Origin: Brevibacterium sp.
GTDB lineage: Bacteria; Actinomycetota; Actinomycetes; Actinomycetales; Brevibacteriaceae
NCBI RefSeq assembly: GCF_031179145.1
Contig: NZ_JAPSIB010000019.1
Coordinates: 1 to 64,000 of the forward strand
Length of the DNA stretch: 64,000 nt
Reading direction: 5' to 3'
Part shown: piece after piece, positions 1 through 7,462 of the stretch
How positions within the stretch are numbered: position 1 is the stretch's first letter
Layout: each line of letters opens with the position of its first letter
Position numbers and translations under genes: made by a program
The notes under the pieces: model-generated
The model's database searches: none
Told to the model about the DNA's origin: nothing
Seen by the model: only the letters and a program-made list of their open reading frames with translations

Positions 1-70
1 GTGACACATACGGTGAACGATGTCGCGAGACATGGCATCAATTCGATGAACAATGTCGTGAGACATCCCG
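1..70. repeat. IS-end-like direct repeats at the window edge
   Basis: Two related units, GTGAACGATGTCGCGAGACAT near 12-32 and TGAACAATGTCGTGAGACAT near 47-66, lie in direct orientation. They resemble the hairpin arm at 107-122. Repeated short transposase-binding-like units at an edge fit the terminus of an insertion sequence whose body lies left of the window. The IS assignment is inference; no transposase is visible here. Confidence 0.4.
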
Positions 71-82
71 GCGGGAAATGAG

Positions 83-122
83 AAATGTGCCGCGACATCG
101 AGTGAACGATGTCGCGACACAT
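83..122. repeat. 40-bp palindromic repeat, copy 1
   Basis: The arms ATGTGCCGCGACATCG (85-100) and CGATGTCGCGACACAT (107-122) pair with a single G-T wobble around a 6-nt loop AGTGAA. An identical 40-bp copy lies at 60213-60252. Both copies sit directly 3' of a tRNA-Ser end (here the attL remnant). It could be a tRNA terminator, a REP-like element or an IS-derived remnant. Confidence 0.7.
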
Positions 123-153
123 CACAACGCGGAGCCGGTGGGATTTGAACCCA
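123..153. other. attL core of the prophage
   Basis: These 31 bp are identical to 44043-44073. Positions 130-153 are the 3' end (T arm and acceptor) of tRNA-Ser(GCT) read on the minus strand, without the rest of the tRNA. Sequence identity stops on both sides (T122 versus A44042, T154 versus C44074), which defines the crossover region of the integrase encoded beside attR. Confidence 0.92.
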
Positions 154-230
154 TATCCGCTCCCTGATCACGGCGTGATCCGCGAATTCTCTGGTGTTCT
201 CGACCTCTCTAGATGGTGCGGCAGTGGTCT

Positions 231-266
231 AATGTGCCCGAATTGTGCCCAGCGGGTGCCCGACGT
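231..266. promoter_or_regulatory. Candidate integrase arm-type sites near attL
   Basis: GTGCCC occurs three times at 234-239, 245-250 and 256-261, an exact 11-bp period that places the motifs on one DNA face. The same motif with 11-bp phasing occurs beside attR (43957-43973). Tyrosine integrases of temperate phages use such arm sites; that role is inferred from position and phasing only. Confidence 0.5.
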
Positions 267-286
267 GAGGCGCGTCCCGACCGGGC

Positions 287-919
287 TCAGCCGCAGAGCG
301 TGATGGGGTCCATCATGGCCGTGAAGTGGTTGCGGTCGACGCCGGAGACGTCACGGACGACGATGGTGTTGATCTCGAGCGAGTCGTCGGCGCCGCAGCC
401 CATGTTCATGAACCAGCGAGCGACGTCGTCGGCCTGATCATCCGTGAGCGTGTCCTGGACGTAGACCCGCGCGGTGCCGGTGCTGACGTCTTCGACTTTC
501 GTCACCGCGTACACCGGAGACTCAGGAGTCATGTCGGAGAACTTATCGACGCCAGCTGCATCGAGCACCGTCTTCTCGAGCTTCGCGGCAAACGAATCCT
601 CGGCGGCCGGCGCTTCCGACTTCGGAGCCGGCGACGTCGGTGCCGGGTCACTCGGCACCTGGGTTGGTGCGCTGGTCTTCGGCGGCGCGGTCGTCGCGGG
701 CTTCTCCGGCGGAGCCGACGAGGGCGCTTCCGAGGTCGCCTCGGTGGTGGCCGTCTCAGCCGCGGGCTCGGCATCCTCGGGCGCCGACGGGCCGTTGACG
801 AGGGTGACGATGACTCCAATGATGACGATGAGGAGGAAACCTGCGACGAGGAGGCCGCCGCAGCCGATTCCTGTCGCGGCGAGCTTGTGGGATTTGGCCC
901 ACGCCATAATCTTCTGCAT
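287..919 (-). CDS. Membrane-anchored secreted prophage protein (moron)
   Basis: About 210 residues from the ATG at 919; an in-frame TTG at 937 would add six residues. A short basic N-terminus is followed by one strong membrane segment around residues 17-42. Next comes a long Pro/Ala/Glu/Thr-rich linker (about residues 45-115) and a compact C-terminal domain of about 95 residues with two cysteines. The layout is that of an anchored extracellular domain on a flexible stalk. No family was recognised. It is the last gene before attL and is separated from the late operon by plus-strand genes, so it is probably expressed on its own in the lysogen, perhaps changing the cell surface. Function is unknown. 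Confidence 0.75.
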   Translation of the reverse strand: MQKIMAWAKSHKLAATGIGCGGLLVAGFLLIVIIGVIVTLVNGPSAPEDAEPAAETATTEATSEAPSSAPPEKPATTAPPKTSAPTQVPSDPAPTSPAPKSEAPAAEDSFAAKLEKTVLDAAGVDKFSDMTPESPVYAVTKVEDVSTGTARVYVQDTLTDDQADDVARWFMNMGCGADDSLEINTIVVRDVSGVDRNHFTAMMDPITLCG

Positions 920-1006
920 AGATGAAGCGTAGAACAACAGGCGCGATTTCCAGTAGACCGTTTCATATCGGCCAAACTACGGCGAGCGCGGGATAGCGTG
1001 GCGGGC

Positions 1007-1339
1007 ATGCACATTCTCAGTCCGCGCACCGTGCCAGCGGTCGACGTCGTCGCCGAGATCCTTGCGCTGCACGACGAACACCTGCGGCCGGGGCAGGATA
1101 TCGAGGTTCGGATTGTGTTCGCCGAGGTTCTCGGCGGTGTCGACGTCGTGGCCGTGGCCGTCGATTGGGGATCATGGGGTGCGACGATCGTGCAGACCTA
1201 CTCCGAAGACGAGGACGGGGTCGCGGAGGCGCACCAGTACGTGATCGGCCGGCCCCTCACGGGCGCCAAGGTTCAGCTGGCCGTCGACGTGGTCCTCGCG
1301 GACCTATGGCCTCGCTTGGTGGATTCGATGGACTTCTAG
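1007..1339 (+). CDS. Small hypothetical prophage protein
   Basis: 110 residues from the ATG at 1007; a GTG at 998 is possible. The protein is acidic and rich in Val and Ala. It has a central stretch VAVDWGSWGATIVQTYSE and a C-terminal helix-like segment. It has no signal peptide, no membrane segment and no recognised family. It is divergent from the membrane-anchored gene to its left, and the 87-nt gap between them must hold promoters for both. Confidence 0.55.
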   Translation: MHILSPRTVPAVDVVAEILALHDEHLRPGQDIEVRIVFAEVLGGVDVVAVAVDWGSWGATIVQTYSEDEDGVAEAHQYVIGRPLTGAKVQLAVDVVLADLWPRLVDSMDF

Positions 1340-1421
1340 TCATCAGTAGCGATCGGATGCGACTGAATGGCCAGCGCATGCATGGGCACCCGGGCCCTCA
1401 GAAATTCTTTCCGTCAGGGCA

Positions 1422-1457
1422 TTGTCTACTGTCATACGTATGTGTATGATGGTAGAC
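1422..1457 (+). promoter_or_regulatory. Promoter with overlapping palindromic operator
   Basis: A -35-like TTGTCT at 1422-1427 and a -10-like TATGAT at 1445-1450 are separated by 17 bp. The pair lies inside an imperfect inverted repeat whose outer arms are GTCTAC (1424-1429) and GTAGAC (1452-1457) and inner arms TCATAC and GTATGA. It is 36 bp upstream of the gene pair at 1493-2127, whose second member has an HTH, so autoregulation is plausible. Confidence 0.6.
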
Positions 1458-1492
1458 ATCCACCAGCCCCCACCGATTGAAAGGCCAGACCG

Positions 1493-1870
1493 ATGAGCAC
1501 CTACACCGACTGCACCAACGTCGACTTCGACGTGTACGGCAACTGCTACCGCTGCGGGGAGCCGGAGGGGCTGCACAAGAAGCCGACCTACCGCGAGGAA
1601 CTCCGATCCCTCTTTGCATCCGCTAAGCGCGACGATGAGGAGCGGGACGGCTCACCATATCCGGCAGAGATGATCATGGTCGTCGCCCTGAGTGACCGCG
1701 TTCCACTGGACGAAATTCCGGCCCTCGCAGATGTCTCCCCGGAAGACGCGAATCGCCTATTCTGGGTCGGTTTCGATCAAAACCGCGACCATCGTGCCCT
1801 CAGGATTCCCTTCTCATCCGATCGGTGGACGGAATCACTGATTGGCTCGGAGCTGGGGATCACCCGATGA
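1493..1870 (+). CDS. Hypothetical moron protein with CxxC motif
   Basis: 125 residues starting at an ATG with an upstream AAAGG about 8 nt away. The N-terminus holds CYRCGEPEGLHKK after an earlier Cys, resembling half of a zinc ribbon. The rest is a soluble domain with several Trp/Phe and no recognised family. Its stop overlaps the next start as ATGA (1867-1870), so both are translated together from the promoter at 1422-1450. The plus orientation against the late operon and the dedicated promoter suggest expression during lysogeny. Function is unknown. Confidence 0.75.
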   Translation: MSTYTDCTNVDFDVYGNCYRCGEPEGLHKKPTYREELRSLFASAKRDDEERDGSPYPAEMIMVVALSDRVPLDEIPALADVSPEDANRLFWVGFDQNRDHRALRIPFSSDRWTESLIGSELGITR

Positions 1871-2127
1871 GCCACGGCGACACATGCGTGTGCGGTGACT
1901 GTGTTGACGTCATGCTCCAGGCGCTCCGCGATGACGATGCGACAATTCACCAGGCCACGGAATCGCGGAAGGCTCACGCCCTCTCTGCGTACCGTCGAGG
2001 CATACCCAAAGCCCGAATCGCCACCGCCGGCGGGATCACTCGGCAGACTCTCGACAACTGGATCGCGCGCGCCGGTGTCGAGCAGCTACCGCCAGATGCT
2101 GCCGCCGTCCTACCCGCCGAGTCATAG
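1867..2127 (+). CDS. Small HTH protein with N-terminal Cys motif
   Basis: 86 residues. The N-terminus carries CVCGDCVD, a possible metal site. Residues about 38-70 (YRRGIPKARIATAGGITRQT then LDNWI) read as a helix-turn-helix of the Hin/MerR-like class. It overlaps the preceding gene by 4 nt and is its co-transcribed partner. It could bind the palindrome at 1424-1457 as an autoregulator, which is inference. The CRISPR-like repeats follow 35 nt after its stop. Confidence 0.75.
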   Translation: MSHGDTCVCGDCVDVMLQALRDDDATIHQATESRKAHALSAYRRGIPKARIATAGGITRQTLDNWIARAGVEQLPPDAAAVLPAES

Positions 2128-2140
2128 GGCACGACAAAAC

Positions 2141-2166
2141 GCCCCCACGCGGCGAATCGTGGGAGC
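2141..2166 (-). terminator. Leftward terminator-like hairpin A
   Basis: On the minus strand an imperfect GC stem (CCCACG at 2144-2149 with CGTGGG at 2158-2163, extended across one mismatch) is followed by CGTTTTG. Its flank ACGACAAAACGCCCCCAC is nearly identical to the flank of hairpin B at 2344-2370. Confidence 0.5.
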
Positions 2167-2311
2167 GATCCCCGCAAACGCGGGGCGAGATACCCAACTT
2201 GACGGAGACTCGTCGAGAGCAATCGGGTCACCCCTGCATGCGCAGGGAAGATGTTGCGGTCGTCCTGCCCGTCAACGAAGAGCGGACAATCCCCGCAGTG
2301 ACGGGGTGGGA
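2162..2311 (-). CRISPR. Degenerate three-repeat type I-E-like CRISPR array
   Basis: Three repeat-like units at about 2283-2311, 2224-2252 and 2162-2190 (minus strand) each hold a short palindrome with a 4-nt loop: CCCCGT-CACT-GCGGGG, CCCTGC-GCAT-GCAGGGG and CCCCGC-GTTT-GCGGGG. Counted on the plus strand, the CCCC cores begin at 2170, 2231 and 2291, a period of 60-61 nt, as in type I-E arrays (about 29-nt repeat plus 32-nt spacer). The middle unit, CTTCCCTGCGCATGCAGGGG, is closest to actinobacterial I-E repeats. The units differ from one another and no cas genes are in the window, so this is a solo, decayed or divergent array. Confidence 0.55.
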
Positions 2312-2343
2312 CGAGCGTAACACGACTCCGGGAACGACGAAAC

Positions 2344-2370
2344 GCCCCCACCTCGGTGAGAGGTGGGGGC
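2344..2370 (-). terminator. Terminator of the leftward late operon (hairpin B)
   Basis: A perfect 11-bp stem, GCCCCCACCTC (2344-2354) with GAGGTGGGGGC (2360-2370), has a 5-nt loop and is followed on the minus strand by GTTTCG. It lies 46 nt beyond the last late gene (stop at 2416). Confidence 0.75.
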
Positions 2371-2415
2371 AAATCGGATGAAACTATACCGGGAAATATA
2401 CCGGCAGGGTCTGAC

Positions 2416-2721
2416 TCAGGCGTCTTCCCAGTGGTCGTTGCATTCGGGTTCGCAGATCACGAGACCCGTCGTGGCGCGGCGGCGGCCGCCGTTGCGGAGT
2501 ACGACATCCCCGACACCGTAAGCGTCGACGGACTCAGCCGGTTTCACGTACTCCGCGACAGCAGGGACCGGCAGCATCCCCGTCTGCCGGAACTGCTCGT
2601 GCAGCTTCGTCTCCTCGCGCTGGAACGCCTCCCGGTTCTGCCGGCGCAGCAGCTCCGACTTGAGTGCCTCCATCCACTGGGCGATCTCCTCGGGAGTCAT
2701 CTCCTCAATCGGTTTGTCCAT
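2416..2721 (-). CDS. Small late-operon protein after holin
   Basis: 101 residues from an ATG preceded by GAGGAGGCCACC; longer in-frame extensions upstream lack a ribosome site and run into the holin gene. The N-terminal half is helical and charged (MTPEEIAQWMEALKSELLRR and on). The C-terminal half has a short beta-like region with CEPEC near the end. No family was recognised. It is the last gene of the lysis block, just before the operon terminator, so a role in lysis timing or packaging is possible but unsupported. Confidence 0.75.
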   Translation of the reverse strand: MDKPIEEMTPEEIAQWMEALKSELLRRQNREAFQREETKLHEQFRQTGMLPVPAVAEYVKPAESVDAYGVGDVVLRNGGRRRATTGLVICEPECNDHWEDA

Positions 2722-2731
2722 GGTGGCCTCC

Positions 2732-3268
2732 TCAGTGTTTCGGCGTCCAGCCCGGCGCGGCAGGCGTCGGGTCGGTGTCCTCGGTAGCGTCGACGGCCTC
2801 GACCTCGTCGGCATCCTCTGCAGCATGATCCGACTCCTCGGCTGGGGTGGCCTCGGTGTCGGTGAGATCCACGACCTCGGCTTCGTCGGCATCATGATCC
2901 TCCGGACCGGTCACGTCCTCGGTCTCGTCGTAGTCCAGGGGCGCGAGGCTCACACGCGTGTCGAATGCCCCGACCGGATCCTCCCCGGCGCGCAGCATCC
3001 GCAACGCCTCCTCAGCCTCAGCGTTCGCGACACCGATTCCCTCGGAGCTGGTGAAGCTGGGGCCGTTCTTGGTGGCGACGTCGCCTGCGATCGAGGAGAG
3101 GACCGACAGGAGCATCATCGTCGCGGTGATGCCCAGGATCTCCGCCCAGTCGAGGGAGACGATGTTGACGGCCTCGGCGCCGATGAGGGTGATCGCCGAC
3201 TGCGCCCCGGTCTTGGCGACACGGTCAGCCGTGGCTGCCCAGAACTCTCTGGTGACCAGGTTGCTCAT
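2732..3268 (-). CDS. Holin, r1t-like
   Basis: 178 residues. The first 70 match the r1t holin pattern: an amphipathic start (FWAATADRVAKTGAQS), a first membrane segment (AITLIGAEAVNIV), the conserved SLDWAEIL turn and a second segment (GITATMMLLSVLSSIAG). The family forms membrane holes that release the endolysin at the end of the lytic cycle. The protein is about twice the usual length because of an acidic, Glu/Asp/Ala/Pro-rich cytoplasmic tail of roughly 100 residues, which may tune lysis timing. Its start lies 2 nt after the endolysin stop, so the two form one lysis cassette. Confidence 0.88.
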   Translation of the reverse strand: MSNLVTREFWAATADRVAKTGAQSAITLIGAEAVNIVSLDWAEILGITATMMLLSVLSSIAGDVATKNGPSFTSSEGIGVANAEAEEALRMLRAGEDPVGAFDTRVSLAPLDYDETEDVTGPEDHDADEAEVVDLTDTEATPAEESDHAAEDADEVEAVDATEDTDPTPAAPGWTPKH

Positions 3269-3270
3269 GG

Positions 3271-4164
3271 TCAGTTCCCCTTCGTCTCGTAGTCGACGTA
3301 AGCGATCGTCACGTCGTGCTTGGTTTCGTTCTTCACCTCGAGGTGGAACCGCGGACGATCATCACCGTGCGGGCCGTACCCGCAGGAACCGTCGGTGAAG
3401 GTGAAGTTGCCACGTGCCCGGCGGCCGTCGCCCTTGCCGTTGACGTCGGCGACCGCGCTCCGGTGCCTGATGGTGGAACGCTTCTTCTTCCCGTTCCAGT
3501 CGACGATGACGTTACGCACCGTCACGGTTTCGCCGAGCATGAGGCCCAGCACGTCGATGTTCACGACCGTCTCGAGCAGCTGACCCTTCTTGCAGTCACC
3601 CATCGAGTAGTCGCCGTTGGAATTGGTGCGGATCCGGGCGGTCTGTCCCGGCCCGAGCTTCTGGGGTTTGCGGTGCTCACCGTGCTTGATCCGTCGCATA
3701 TCGTTCTCGTCCTCCTTCGGAGTCGTGGTGGTCGAGCCTGCACTGCCAGCGGTACTGCCGGGGAGGCCTGGCCAGGGTCTGGTGTCGTCCTCGCCGCGTC
3801 CGTAGACGCAGGAGACGTGGGCGTGGGCCTTGTGTGGGTTCGACCCGCTGTAGGGCCGCCAACGGCCGGCGCCGATCTTCGGGTTGCTGATCTGCCGGTT
3901 GCTGATCAGGTACTTGATCCGGGAGTCCCCGGCCTTGGCGAGGCGGCGCACGAACGCGTGGGCGTCAAATCCGCCCTTCGGGTCGTGCGTGAAGTCGCGG
4001 GCGTGGACGATCCCGCGCGAATCCGGGTTGTGGTCGGATGCTCGCGCCGAATGCGCGGTATCACCGATCGACCCATCTGAGCGTTTCGACCGCCGCGGCG
4101 CTGCCGCATTGATCTGGGCCAGGAGTTTGTCGAGAGCCCTGGCGACTCTCCACGATCGGGCCAT
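3271..4164 (-). CDS. Endolysin with M15-like peptidase domain
   Basis: 297 residues from the ATG at 4164, with AGGAAGG upstream; a GTG at 4173 is too close to that site. Residues about 25-125 form a metallopeptidase domain of the M15/L-Ala-D-Glu peptidase-like class seen in actinophage lysins. SDHNP (His45), HARDFTHD (Asp57) and HAHVSC (His116) provide the zinc ligands. A Ser/Thr/Gly linker follows, then a C-terminal domain of about 125 residues with two cysteines, probably for cell-wall binding. The enzyme would cut peptidoglycan stem peptides. It sits directly before the holin. There is no signal peptide, so export would need the holin. Confidence 0.85.
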   Translation of the reverse strand: MARSWRVARALDKLLAQINAAAPRRSKRSDGSIGDTAHSARASDHNPDSRGIVHARDFTHDPKGGFDAHAFVRRLAKAGDSRIKYLISNRQISNPKIGAGRWRPYSGSNPHKAHAHVSCVYGRGEDDTRPWPGLPGSTAGSAGSTTTTPKEDENDMRRIKHGEHRKPQKLGPGQTARIRTNSNGDYSMGDCKKGQLLETVVNIDVLGLMLGETVTVRNVIVDWNGKKKRSTIRHRSAVADVNGKGDGRRARGNFTFTDGSCGYGPHGDDRPRFHLEVKNETKHDVTIAYVDYETKGN

Positions 4165-4196
4165 ACTGATCACCCCTTCCTGAGGGCGTAGGGCAT

Positions 4197-4223
4197 GGAA
4201 AAGCCCCGCGAGTCACGGGGCTT
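4197..4223 (-). terminator. Leftward terminator after collagen-like gene
   Basis: The stem AAGCCCCG (4201-4208) with CGGGGCTT (4216-4223) runs into a short T run on the minus strand (complement of 4199-4202). The stop codon of the collagen-like gene lies inside the hairpin. It may attenuate transcription into the lysis genes. Confidence 0.7.
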
Positions 4224-4944
4224 CGGTTGGTTCTGGTTGGGTTTGGGTGACCCTGCAGGGGCCGTCGACGGTGACGCTCGTGTCATCCGTGAAGGCAAAC
4301 AGCCAATCCCCATCAGCGGTACAGCTGACGTCGCGGATCCCGCGGCCGGACTTACCGGCTGGACCTTCTGGCCCCTCGGGGCCGGGCGGGCCAGCCTCAC
4401 CCCGGCTACCCCGGTCGCCCTTGTCGCCCTTCGGCCCGGGCGGGCCGATCGGGCCAGGGACAGTCGAGTCCTTGCCCGGGGCTCCCGGCTCCCCCGCCGG
4501 CCCCGGGATCGTCGAGTTCTTCCCGGGCGGTCCGGGTGGGCCAGACGGTCCGGGCGGACCCGGGACGGTGGAGTCCTTACCTGGCTTCCCGGCGGGGCCG
4601 GGGACCGTCGAATCGCGTCCGGGCAGTCCCCGGTCACCCTTGTCGCCCTTCGGCCCGGGCGGACCCTGCTTCGTCACCGCGGCGGTGTCCTTCTGCACCT
4701 GCTCCGCTTTCTTGCAGATGTCCCGACCGTCGACCTTCACAGACCCCTCAGCACAGGCACGTGACACCTGATTCGCCAGTTGCGAGGCCGACGACTCCGC
4801 ATCCTCGGCTTTCCGCTGAGTCTGGTACTGGGACACGATCGTCCAGGCCGCGAACCCGATGACGAGGACGAGGGCGACGATTCCCGGCAGCCCGCTCATC
4901 CACGGGCGATCTCGGCGGTGGTCATGACGGCCCATGACGATCAC
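4213..4944 (-). CDS. Membrane-anchored collagen-like phage protein
   Basis: 243 residues from a GTG at 4944 that overlaps the upstream stop; an ATG at 4935 is the alternative. An N-terminal membrane segment (about residues 19-37) is followed by a coiled-coil-like region with two Cys. Then comes about 110 residues of uninterrupted Gly-X-Y repeats ([13 protein letters not shown] near both ends), and a C-terminal globular piece with two Cys ([16 protein letters not shown]). Gly-X-Y tracts form trimeric collagen-like rods and are common in phage fibres. Position between the receptor-binding protein and endolysin fits either a fibre or a lysis accessory; the membrane segment makes it unusual for a virion fibre. 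Confidence 0.85.
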   Translation of the reverse strand: MIVMGRHDHRRDRPWMSGLPGIVALVLVIGFAAWTIVSQYQTQRKAEDAESSASQLANQVSRACAEGSVKVDGRDICKKAEQVQKDTAAVTKQGPPGPKGDKGDRGLPGRDSTVPGPAGKPGKDSTVPGPPGPSGPPGPPGKNSTIPGPAGEPGAPGKDSTVPGPIGPPGPKGDKGDRGSRGEAGPPGPEGPEGPAGKSGRGIRDVSCTADGDWLFAFTDDTSVTVDGPCRVTQTQPEPTEAP

Positions 4945-5222
4945 ACGTCCTCTCCATTGCGGAGGCGGCGGACAAGATCCTCGAGCTCAGCGATCCGGGC
5001 GTTCCGCTTACCGAGCTCGACATCCTTCTCAGCGAGCGCGGCGCGTTTCGACTTGAGGCTCGCTCGCAGCCGGTCGTTGTCCGCCTGCTCACGTTCAATG
5101 TCCTTGCGGAGCTCATCGCGGCGCTCAACGTTGTGTCGACGCTCCGACGAGTAGAGCCACACGATGACCGCGACAATGCCGCCAGGACCGCCATAGCTGG
5201 TGATGAACGAGGGGATATCCAC
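4941..5222 (-). CDS. Small membrane protein with coiled coil
   Basis: 93 residues. One membrane segment at residues about 10-24 ([15 protein letters not shown]) is followed by a long charged heptad-like helix to the C-terminus. The layout resembles small phage lysis accessory proteins (second holin, pinholin or spanin-like), but no family-specific motif is seen. Its stop overlaps the start of the collagen-like gene, so the two are translationally coupled and may act together at the envelope. Confidence 0.75.
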   Translation of the reverse strand: MDIPSFITSYGGPGGIVAVIVWLYSSERRHNVERRDELRKDIEREQADNDRLRASLKSKRAALAEKDVELGKRNARIAELEDLVRRLRNGEDV

Positions 5223-5284
5223 ACGCTGGTCTCCTGACTGTGCTCTAGACGATGACGCGGCTCGACCCGGAGACGATCACGCCC

Positions 5285-6238
5285 CTACACCTGCGCGGCT
5301 CGATAGTCGATGCCGTCAAGAGTCAGGAAGTTGACGCTCGACGGCACATACGCGGTAACCACGCCATTCGCTGCGACATCGACCATTCCAATGGCAGGAG
5401 CACCCGCAGCGGTGAACGTGAGCCCCACCGGGTATCGGCCCCACTTCGCCGGTAACAAGCTCGGTGGCAGTGTGCACACCGGCCAACCGACGTCGCGGAT
5501 CGTGTACACCTCATTGGTCGGGCGTCTGACTTTCCCCGACAGGTACACTCGTCCGCCGATCGACTGACCAACGATCGGGTCTCCGGTATAGTGAACGTTC
5601 CACGGGTGAGGTGTGATCGTCGTCGGATCCGGATTCGTGATCGACGCCCACCCGGTCGGTGCACCGTCAGCGCCAGAACCCCAGGCGAACAAGAGTTCGC
5701 GAGTCGTGTGAATGTGAGCGATCGTCCCCCACAGCACCGACTTCGCCGGCGGCAATTGGGCCCGGCTATCGACGGTGATCGTCGGGGCGATCTTCGGGCG
5801 GATCTGTCTCACCACCGCTTCGGTCAGCAGCTGGTTCGGCTGACACTCAATCTCCCAGAGGACGATGTGGTTCTTCCCCTGCGTGGTGTCCGGATCCCCC
5901 GCATACGTCCGCACTCTGACCGGTCCGGAGACGATGTTCTTGTGCTCCAGAGGGTCATACTCGAGGGTCACCCGGTATGTCGTCGGAGCCGCCGGCATCG
6001 GCAACGGAACCTCGACCGCCGTATCCATGTAGTGGTAGAAGCCGTCGATGATCGCCTCAGCATCATTCGTGGTCGTCGACGGCGTCAGCTGCGCGGTGCG
6101 AGACGCGTTGTCGAGGTTCTTGAGCCAATACGGTTGGCCCCCACGATCGAGCACGCCATTGCCAATTCCGAGAGTGACGGACCGCCACTCCTCCGACGAC
6201 ATGTTGACTTCCTCGATGGGGAAAGACTTCTCGACCAT
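5285..6238 (-). CDS. Putative receptor-binding / minor tail protein
   Basis: 317 residues, mostly beta-rich with many Thr, Pro and Gly. The N-terminus (VNMSSEEWRSVTLGIGNGVL) matches the start of baseplate-attached tip proteins found after the Gp37-like gene in actinophages. The C-terminus (TFTAAGAPAIGMVDVAANG and on) looks like a fibre head. It follows a terminator-like hairpin and precedes the collagen-like gene, the usual place for host-recognition proteins. Exact function is inferred from position and composition. Confidence 0.65.
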   Translation of the reverse strand: MVEKSFPIEEVNMSSEEWRSVTLGIGNGVLDRGGQPYWLKNLDNASRTAQLTPSTTTNDAEAIIDGFYHYMDTAVEVPLPMPAAPTTYRVTLEYDPLEHKNIVSGPVRVRTYAGDPDTTQGKNHIVLWEIECQPNQLLTEAVVRQIRPKIAPTITVDSRAQLPPAKSVLWGTIAHIHTTRELLFAWGSGADGAPTGWASITNPDPTTITPHPWNVHYTGDPIVGQSIGGRVYLSGKVRRPTNEVYTIRDVGWPVCTLPPSLLPAKWGRYPVGLTFTAAGAPAIGMVDVAANGVVTAYVPSSVNFLTLDGIDYRAAQV

Positions 6239-6257
6239 CAGCTACCTCCTGGGCATG

Positions 6258-6279
6258 AAAAAACACCCCGGAGGGTGTT
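6258..6279 (-). terminator. Leftward terminator between tail genes
   Basis: AACACCC (6262-6268) pairs with GGGTGTT (6273-6279) and is followed on the minus strand by a run of T (complement of 6258-6263). It would lower expression of the receptor-binding and lysis genes relative to the tail genes. Confidence 0.8.
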
Positions 6280-6321
6280 GAAAGACTGTCGAATGTGGGC
6301 CTGACGGCCAGTGCGTTTGAA

Positions 6322-7446
6322 CTACCGGGCTTCGAGGCCCGTGACCCGGCGCTGCAGGCGGCGAACCTCGCGGACCCAGCGCGGAGCATCCTTGTCGTCA
6401 GGGACGGGGCCGATCTGGAGCTTCACGGTGCGGCCAGTCTCCGAATACGTGAGCTCCGCCTGCTGCACGATGTCGGCGACCTGACCGCCTGTTTCGAGCT
6501 GCACCGTGATGGTGTCGCCGAGACCATACCGGTGGCCGAACCGCAGGCGCGGCGTGTCCGTGACACTCAGACTCACCGACGCCTTCTCCTGCGCCTCCGT
6601 GAGCGTCTCCTGCCCGGCCTGGATGAGCTCAGCGGCAGCATCCGTGTCGCGTCGGTCCTGGAACACCTCGGCGTACACACCCCAATCGGAAGTGTTGCCT
6701 TGCACGAGTTTCAAGGTTCGGGCAGTGCCTTCACCCTGGCCGGCGACGAGCACATGCGTGGCTTCCGGCGCCGAGTTCGTGAGTTCCCGGTCTGGCAGCC
6801 CACCGTTGTCCTCCGTGAGCACCACGGCGCGGCGCAGATCCCGGCCGACGGAGAACCGCAACACCGACATGCGCAACGCAATGTCCTGGGCAATGTCGAA
6901 CGTCAGCGCCGAGCCCGCCAGGGCCTGCGCCTCCTCGATAACCGTCTTGAACCGCGTATTCACCGACACCTGCGGGCCCCGGCCCTGGTCCGGGTCGATG
7001 ATCAGAGGTGCACGACGCGACGCCAGGGCGCCCGGGCCGGCGTTGACGTTCACCAGGGAGCGGATCACCGTCTCCGCGGGTCCCGTGGCTTTCCAATACG
7101 CCGCCGACGACTGCGCGTCGAGAGCAGCTGCCGGATCCGGGAGCGTGAGCCGCTGCTTGAGCCACTGCACATCCGAAACGCCTGAGACCTTGATCGTCTG
7201 GACACCTGTGTCACGCTTGTCGACCATGCCGGTCGCCCAACCAGAAAGCAGCTGCACACCCTCGCCGAGGTCGTCGTCGATGATGACGATCCGGTAGCCG
7301 TGCTTGAGCCGCCTCCACTTGTTGTCCTCACCGATCACATCGAGCGCGAACGTGCTCACGTCGTTGCGGCGGAGCACGATCGTGCCGCTGACGACGGGCA
7401 GGGTCCCTCGGGACACGAAATCCGGGGTGAACATGAGCACCTTCAC
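6322..7446 (-). CDS. Tail protein, siphovirus Gp37-like
   Basis: 374 residues. The start VSGTIVLRRNDVSTFALDV and the phrase GYRIVIIDDDLGEGVQLLSG are typical of the ReqiPepy6 Gp37-like family, the actinophage baseplate hub/Tal-type protein that follows the distal tail protein. The remainder is a beta-rich domain ending in a basic helix (VRRLQRRVTGLEAR). The GTG at 7446 and an ATG at 7434 (preceded by AAGG) are both possible starts. A poly-T terminator follows. It probably connects the tail tube tip with the receptor-binding protein. Confidence 0.8.
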   Translation of the reverse strand: MKVLMFTPDFVSRGTLPVVSGTIVLRRNDVSTFALDVIGEDNKWRRLKHGYRIVIIDDDLGEGVQLLSGWATGMVDKRDTGVQTIKVSGVSDVQWLKQRLTLPDPAAALDAQSSAAYWKATGPAETVIRSLVNVNAGPGALASRRAPLIIDPDQGRGPQVSVNTRFKTVIEEAQALAGSALTFDIAQDIALRMSVLRFSVGRDLRRAVVLTEDNGGLPDRELTNSAPEATHVLVAGQGEGTARTLKLVQGNTSDWGVYAEVFQDRRDTDAAAELIQAGQETLTEAQEKASVSLSVTDTPRLRFGHRYGLGDTITVQLETGGQVADIVQQAELTYSETGRTVKLQIGPVPDDKDAPRWVREVRRLQRRVTGLEAR

Positions 7447-7462
7447 GGGCGATCGACCCCTC

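Noticed and set aside
123-180. A second tRNA-Ser at the left end
   Set aside because: Only the last 24 nt of the tRNA match; there is no D arm, anticodon or 5' acceptor. It is the att remnant.
166-180. GATCACG-G-CGTGATC palindrome just inside attL as an operator or terminator
   Set aside because: It is short, has no T run and no gene start nearby; it may be part of attP structure but nothing specific supports this.
1974-2372. Minus-strand open frame of 132 codons with PAHAG-like segments
   Set aside because: Its sequence comes from translating the CRISPR-like repeats and hairpins, and the plus-strand HTH gene covers its other end.
4213-4944. Collagen-like gene as a tandem-repeat sequencing artefact
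   Set aside because: The frame stays open, the Gly-X-Y units vary, and flanking domains are normal, so it is a true gene.
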